From CAZYTM01 sp964649725 (GTDB lineage: Bacteria > Desulfobacterota > Desulfuromonadia > Geobacterales > Geobacteraceae): a stretch of DNA of 64,000 bases. Position 1 is the stretch's first letter, and each line of letters begins with the position of its first letter. Made by a program: the position numbers and the translations under genes. The stretch lies in contig CAZYTM010000008.1 of assembly GCA_964649725.1 (NCBI GenBank), positions 62,001 through 126,000 on the forward strand, given 5' to 3'. Shown piece after piece: positions 60,591 through 64,000 of the stretch. The notes beneath the pieces were generated by a model. It saw nothing but the letters and a program-made list of their open reading frames with translations, ran no database searches and was not told the DNA's origin.

Positions 60591-60718
60591 GTATCTAATA
60601 TTAGATGCAAGCATCTATTATTATAAACTTGCATCTAATACTATATGCCTTTTTTGCATCTACTATTATATGCTTCCACGGTTTTTGTTACTTATCCAAA
60701 GCATCTAATACTATATGC
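60591..60718. repeat. Five copies of an 18-bp imperfect palindrome
   Basis: Units at 60591-60608, 60611-60628, 60631-60648, 60656-60673 and 60701-60718, close to GCATCTAATACTATATGC. Two copies are identical; the first has a perfect ATCTAATATTAGAT core. Strong AT skew and spacing of 2-27 bp suggest an operator or iteron cluster. Confidence 0.8.
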
Positions 60719-60800
60719 TTTTAAAGAATTAAGGAAAAACAGGGACACTCCCCTATTTCCCAGATTTCCCCACCCACCCGCCTATGCAAAACCCCAAAAC

Positions 60801-60840
60801 GCAAAAAGCCGCCCGGCAGCTCTGCTGCCAATGACGGCTT
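60801..60840 (-). terminator. Terminator of the kdsA-kdsD-kdsC operon
   Basis: Stem AAGCCG/CGGCTT with an inner GGCAGC/GCTGCC hairpin and minus-strand TTTTTGCGTTTT. Stops transcription that in related genomes would continue into lptC. Confidence 0.8.
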
Positions 60841-60903
60841 GTTCATTATCCCTGACATCCATCCATGACATCCCTCTTATACTACCCGACGAAGCGAGAA
60901 AAC

Positions 60904-61422
60904 TTACTGGCCGAAATACCTTTCGGTCAGCTCCTCCCACCTCCCCTGACTATGCAGGATCAGGTCGCAGACTTCACGCACCGCCCCCCAGCCGCCGCAG
61001 TTTCTGGCGATGAAATGGGCGAAGGGGATCACTTCGGTTACTGCATCGGCCGGGGCAGCGGCAAAACCGACCCGGCGCAGCACCGGGATGTCGATGATGT
61101 CGTCCCCCATAAAGGCTACCTGTTGATCGGTGAAACCGGTCTCGGCCAGGATATCCCGGTAGGGGGAGAGCTTGTCGAGAGCACCCTGGCGGACCCTGCT
61201 GATACCCAGCTCGGCGGCCCGGTTGGCGACCACCTGGGACTTGCGGCCGGAGATGATACCGACCTCGATGCCGGCCCGCTGCAGCATCTTGATGCCGTGG
61301 CCATCCTTGACGTTGAAGAATTTGCTCTCCACGCCGTTGGAGTCGAAGATGATCCGGCCGTCGGTGAGGACCCCGTCGACATCGAGCAACAGCAGCCTGA
61401 TATGGGCAAGACGCTCTTTCAT
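60904..61422 (-). CDS. kdsC: 3-deoxy-D-manno-octulosonate 8-phosphate phosphatase
   Basis: Small HAD phosphatase (172 aa, no cap) that makes free Kdo. LLLLDVDGVLTDGRI (nucleophile Asp), IISGRKSQVV, KLSPYRDI and VAFMGDDIIDIPVLRRVGFA are typical of KdsC. It overlaps kdsD by ATGA. Confidence 0.94.
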   Translation of the reverse strand: MKERLAHIRLLLLDVDGVLTDGRIIFDSNGVESKFFNVKDGHGIKMLQRAGIEVGIISGRKSQVVANRAAELGISRVRQGALDKLSPYRDILAETGFTDQQVAFMGDDIIDIPVLRRVGFAAAPADAVTEVIPFAHFIARNCGGWGAVREVCDLILHSQGRWEELTERYFGQ

Positions 61423-62387
61423 GCGATACCCGCCTTGAGCAGGTCGTGCAGATGCACGATCCCGACCGGTTTTACAGCATGGTCATCACTGAAGACAAAG
61501 AGGGAGGTGATGGAGTACTGCTCCATCTGCTGCAGCGCCTTGGCTGCCAGCTCCTCCTGGTTGATCCGTTTCGGCCTGCTGCTCATCAGTTCGCCGGCCG
61601 GCCGGTCGAGGAATTCGGTCCCCTTGGCCAAGGCCCGGCGCAGGTCGCCGTCGCTTATCACCCCGAGCAGGGCGCCGTTTACATCGGTCACTCCGGTGAC
61701 ACCGAGCTTCTTCTCGCTGATGACAAAGAGCGCTTCGCGCATCGGCGTATCCTGCTGCACCAGCGGTACGGCATCCCCCTGGTGCATCAGGTCGAATACC
61801 CTGAGGATCAGCCGCTTGCCGAGGGAGCCTCCCGGATGGAAGAGGGCGAAGTCTTCGGCCTTGAAGCCGCGCTGCTGCAGGAGCGCCACCGCCAGCGCAT
61901 CACCCATGGCCAGGGTGGCGGTGGTCGAGGCGGTCGGGGCGAGGCCGAGGGGACAGGCCTCCTCCTTGATGGCGATCTCGAGAAAGACATCCCCGGCCCT
62001 GGCAAGGGTGGAGTTCGGGTTGCCGGCCAGGGCGATCAGGCTGGCGCCTAACCGCTTGATGATCGGCAGGATACGCAGCACCTCTTCCGACTCACCGCTG
62101 AAGGAGATGGCGATCACCACATCCCCCTTCATGATCATCCCCAGGTCGCCATGGATACCTTCGGCAGGGTGGAGAAAAAAGGCTGGCGTACCGGTCGAAG
62201 CCATGGTGGAGGCGATCTTCTGCCCGATCAGCCCCGATTTGCCGATGCCGGTCACCACCACCCGCCCCTTGGAGGCAAGGATCAGCTCGACCCCCCGCTC
62301 GAATTCGCCATTGATCGAATCAGCCAGCGCCAGCAGCGCCTCAGCCTCGATCCGGATAACCTTTTTCGCTTCCTCGACTATGCTCAT
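61419..62387 (-). CDS. kdsD: Arabinose-5-phosphate isomerase
   Basis: Converts ribulose 5-phosphate to arabinose 5-phosphate for Kdo. SIS domain (VVVTGIGKSGLIGQKIASTMASTGTPAFFLHP, MIMKGDVVIAISFSGESEEVLRILP) and two C-terminal CBS domains (about 200-322). Length 322 aa. It lies downstream of kdsA with a repeat-filled 360-nt gap. Confidence 0.93.
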   Translation of the reverse strand: MSIVEEAKKVIRIEAEALLALADSINGEFERGVELILASKGRVVVTGIGKSGLIGQKIASTMASTGTPAFFLHPAEGIHGDLGMIMKGDVVIAISFSGESEEVLRILPIIKRLGASLIALAGNPNSTLARAGDVFLEIAIKEEACPLGLAPTASTTATLAMGDALAVALLQQRGFKAEDFALFHPGGSLGKRLILRVFDLMHQGDAVPLVQQDTPMREALFVISEKKLGVTGVTDVNGALLGVISDGDLRRALAKGTEFLDRPAGELMSSRPKRINQEELAAKALQQMEQYSITSLFVFSDDHAVKPVGIVHLHDLLKAGIA

Positions 62388-62445
62388 ATTTATAAGTTTT
62401 CCAGGTTTGTCAGTTCAAATCGCAACAGCAAAGCGCATTGCGAAG

Positions 62446-62657
62446 GGGTCAAAGGTTGAAAAGCAAACAGCGAATGCGATTTTTGCGTCAGATCAAGTTT
62501 TTTGCCGCAACCAAAAGGGATGCGATTTTTTCGTCAGATCAAGGCTGTCAAGGGTCAAAGGTTCAACAGCAAACAGCGAATGCGATTTTTGCGTCAGATC
62601 AAGTTTTTTGCCGCAACAAAAAGGGATGCGATTTTTTCGTCAGATCAAGGCTGTCAA
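62446..62657. repeat. Direct tandem duplication of 106 bp
   Basis: Two units (62446-62551, 62552-62657) differing at 3 of 106 positions. Each unit holds two copies of a motif like TGCGATTTTTGCGTCAGATC, itself resembling the left end of the dispersed palindromic element. It lies in the kdsA-kdsD gap and may be a duplicated element arm. Confidence 0.9.
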
Positions 62658-62740
62658 GGGAGTGCACGGAGGCGTAGCAGGGCTACGTCGCACACGCACT
62701 GCCGCAGACTTACGCCGAGCTGGCGGAAAAGGCGCATCCC
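62623..62740 (-). repeat. Dispersed palindromic element, copy 4
   Basis: 118 bp with left end GGGATGCGATTTTTTCGTC and right end the complement of GGGATGCGCCTTTTCCGCC; inner AGTGC/GCACT stem and central GCGTAGC-AGG-GCTACGT. It lies 9 nt after the kdsA stop. Confidence 0.8.
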
Positions 62741-62749
62741 ACCCCCAGC

Positions 62750-63568
62750 TTACTTGATGATGGCATCGATCGCCTTCACCTTCTTCATCAACCCCGGCAA
62801 ATCATCAATCCTGATCGAATTCGGCCCGTCGCAGAGCGCCTCTTCAGGGTTCTCATGGACCTCCAGGAAGAGTCCGTCGATACCTACCGCCACTGCTCCC
62901 CGGGCGAGATACTCGACATACTCCCGCTGGCCACCGGAGCAACCCCCCTGGCCGCCAGGGAGCTGGACACTGTGGGTGGCGTCGAAGATGACCGGATAGC
63001 CGGTCTCGCGCATGATAGGCAGACTGCGCATATCGACCACCAGGTTGTTGTAGCCGAAGCTGACCCCCCGTTCGGTCAGGGTGATGCGGCTGTTACCGGC
63101 AGCCAGCGCCTTGTCGACCACATTCTCCATATCCCAGGGGGCGAGGAACTGCCCCTTCTTGATGTTTATAGCCCGCCCGGTCTGGGCTGCCGCCACCACC
63201 AGGTCGGTCTGCCGGCAGAGGAAGGCGGGTATCTGCAGTACGTCGAGTACCTGGGCCGCCGGAGCGACCTGTTCGATGGAGTGGATGTCAGAGAGGACCG
63301 GCACCCCGAGCGACTCCTTCACCTTGGCCAGGATGCGCAACCCCTCGGTGAGCCCCGGGCCGCGGAAGGAGGTGACCGAGGTACGGTTCGCCTTGTCAAA
63401 GGAGGCCTTGAAGATGAGCGGTATATCGAGACCGTTGCAGATGGTCATCAACCGCTCCGCCGCGCGCATGGTGTCGCTCTCGTTCTCCATCACGCAGGGA
63501 CCGGCAATCAGCACCAGCGGCCGGTTGCCGCCGATCTTCACATCACCTATCTGGATTTCCTTGACCAT
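62750..63568 (-). CDS. kdsA: 3-deoxy-8-phosphooctulonate synthase
   Basis: Condenses PEP and arabinose 5-phosphate. PLVLIAGPCVMENESDTM, FKASFDKANRTSVTSFRGPGL, PAFLCRQTDLVVAAA, NIKKGQFLAPWDM and FDATHSVQLPGG are all present. Length 272 aa. A Cys-containing CVMEN segment hints at the metal-dependent class. It is preceded by pyrG after a repeat-rich gap. Confidence 0.95.
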   Translation of the reverse strand: MVKEIQIGDVKIGGNRPLVLIAGPCVMENESDTMRAAERLMTICNGLDIPLIFKASFDKANRTSVTSFRGPGLTEGLRILAKVKESLGVPVLSDIHSIEQVAPAAQVLDVLQIPAFLCRQTDLVVAAAQTGRAINIKKGQFLAPWDMENVVDKALAAGNSRITLTERGVSFGYNNLVVDMRSLPIMRETGYPVIFDATHSVQLPGGQGGCSGGQREYVEYLARGAVAVGIDGLFLEVHENPEEALCDGPNSIRIDDLPGLMKKVKAIDAIIK

Positions 63569-63629
63569 AGCTCACTCCAAAAAGGGATCAGCGGATAGGG
63601 AACAGGGAACAGCATAAAAATAAGCCTCG

Positions 63630-63766
63630 CCCCGTTCCCCATTCCCCGTCCCTATTTCTTATTCCCCATTCCCTGTTCCCCATTCCCCGTCCCTATTTCT
63701 TATTCCCCATTCCCTGTTCCCCGTTCCCCGTTCCCTGTTCCCCGTCCCCTATTTCCTATTCCCCAA
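63630..63766. repeat. Pyrimidine-rich tandem repeat between kdsA and pyrG
   Basis: Runs of CCCCATTCCC/CCGTCCCTATTTC-like units with a 41-bp period (for example at 63641 and 63682). The plus strand is C/T-rich, the minus strand G/A-rich. The array reaches into the 3' end of pyrG and encodes its last residues G-N-R-K and stop. Copy number may vary by slippage. Confidence 0.85.
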
Positions 63767-64000
63767 CGCTGCACCGATAAAGGCGCGGAAGAGTGGGTGC
63801 GGATTGAGCGGCTTCGACTTGAACTCCGGATGGAACTGGCAACCGACAAACCAGGGGTGCCCCGGGATCTCCACCATCTCCACCAGGTCACCCTCCTTGT
63901 AGATCCCTGACAGCACCATACCGGCACCGGTCAACTGGTCGCGATAGCGGTTGTTGAATTCGTAGCGATGGCGATGCCGTTCCGACACCTCGCCAGTACC
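63749..64000 (-). CDS. pyrG: CTP synthase, C-terminal part (5' part outside window)
   Basis: The open frame continues off the right edge. RHRHRYEFNNRYRD, GIYKEGDLVEMVEIPGHPWFVG and CQFHPEFKSKPLNPHPLFRAFIGAA match the end of the glutamine amidotransferase domain, including the His-Pro-Glu catalytic residues (FHPEF). Converts UTP to CTP, the donor for CMP-Kdo, which fits its place before kdsA. Confidence 0.93.
   Translation of the reverse strand, partial: GTGEVSERHRHRYEFNNRYRDQLTGAGMVLSGIYKEGDLVEMVEIPGHPWFVGCQFHPEFKSKPLNPHPLFRAFIGAALGNRK

Noticed and set aside
60591..60718. CRISPR-like array
   Set aside because: The repeats are only 18 bp, palindromic, unevenly spaced (2-27 bp) and diverged, with no cas genes near.
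60865..62757. Plus-strand open frame of 630 codons opposite kdsC and kdsD
   Set aside because: Antisense to conserved genes and running through the tandem duplication; low-complexity Ser/Arg-rich translation.

Overview
The window reads as chromosomal DNA of a Gram-negative deltaproteobacterium of the Geobacter/Desulfuromonas group. Grounds: LPS export and Kdo genes, a sigma-54/regulatory-PTS block with HPr kinase, a T-box leader on leuA, a CruF-like carotenoid gene next to a nucleoside-phosphorylase tail, and conserved gene neighbourhoods typical of that group. The assignment is from gene content and order only. Most genes are on the minus strand.

Layout. 1-6 kb: end of a nucleosidase/phosphorylase gene, a NamZ-type muramidase, a carotenoid gene, then mlaE-mlaD (lipid transport, no adjacent ATPase) with a W-P-L-Y repeat protein. 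6-10 kb: leuC-leuD, a LOG-family gene, a cold-shock gene. 9.8-15 kb: a five-gene envelope operon (SH3-like protein, M48 protease, FadL-like barrel, small secreted protein, HExxH protein with CFI-box C-terminus). 15-24 kb: branched-chain amino acid block ilvD-ilvB-ilvN-ilvC-psd-pssA, then leuA with its own promoter and a T-box leader with Leu (CUC) specifier. 24-32 kb: housekeeping block rpsB-tsf-pyrH-frr-uppS-cdsA-dxr-rseP-tsaB. 32-36.5 kb: haloacid dehalogenase remnant, lptF-lptG, an IPT/TIG protein and a DsbC-like protein. 36.5-45 kb: sahR-ahcY and metK (SAM cycle), a nitronate-monooxygenase-like gene, a two-component pair behind an orphan terminator, a phage-repressor-like regulator and a lone receiver. 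45-54 kb: lptC-lptA-lptB-rpoN-hpf-ptsN-hprK-rapZ-EIIA(Man)-ptsH-ptsI. 54-60.6 kb: accessory island with a lipoprotein, selO, and an integrase-less gene-cassette cluster holding a REP-type Y1 transposase element. 60.6-64 kb: pyrG-kdsA-kdsD-kdsC.

How it works together. kdsA-D, lptF/G, lptA-C and the Mla genes all serve outer-membrane lipid assembly, and rseP and an M48 protease serve envelope quality control. The ilv and leu genes form the branched-chain pathway, with leucine sensed at leuA by tRNA. ahcY and metK form the SAM cycle under a probable SAH-responsive regulator. The PTS proteins lack any sugar permease and probably act as a nutrient-signalling relay.

Most unusual signals: (i) a dispersed 117-118 bp palindromic element, four copies (one decayed), each 0-9 nt after a stop codon in the same orientation, with compensatory base changes in the stems; (ii) two attC-like sites plus an attI-like simple site with no integrase; (iii) a Y1 transposase gene bounded by 16-bp perfect inverted repeats with end hairpins; (iv) five copies of an 18-bp palindrome beside the cassette cluster; (v) an orphan terminator ahead of a histidine kinase; (vi) cdsA with ATC where the start codon should be.
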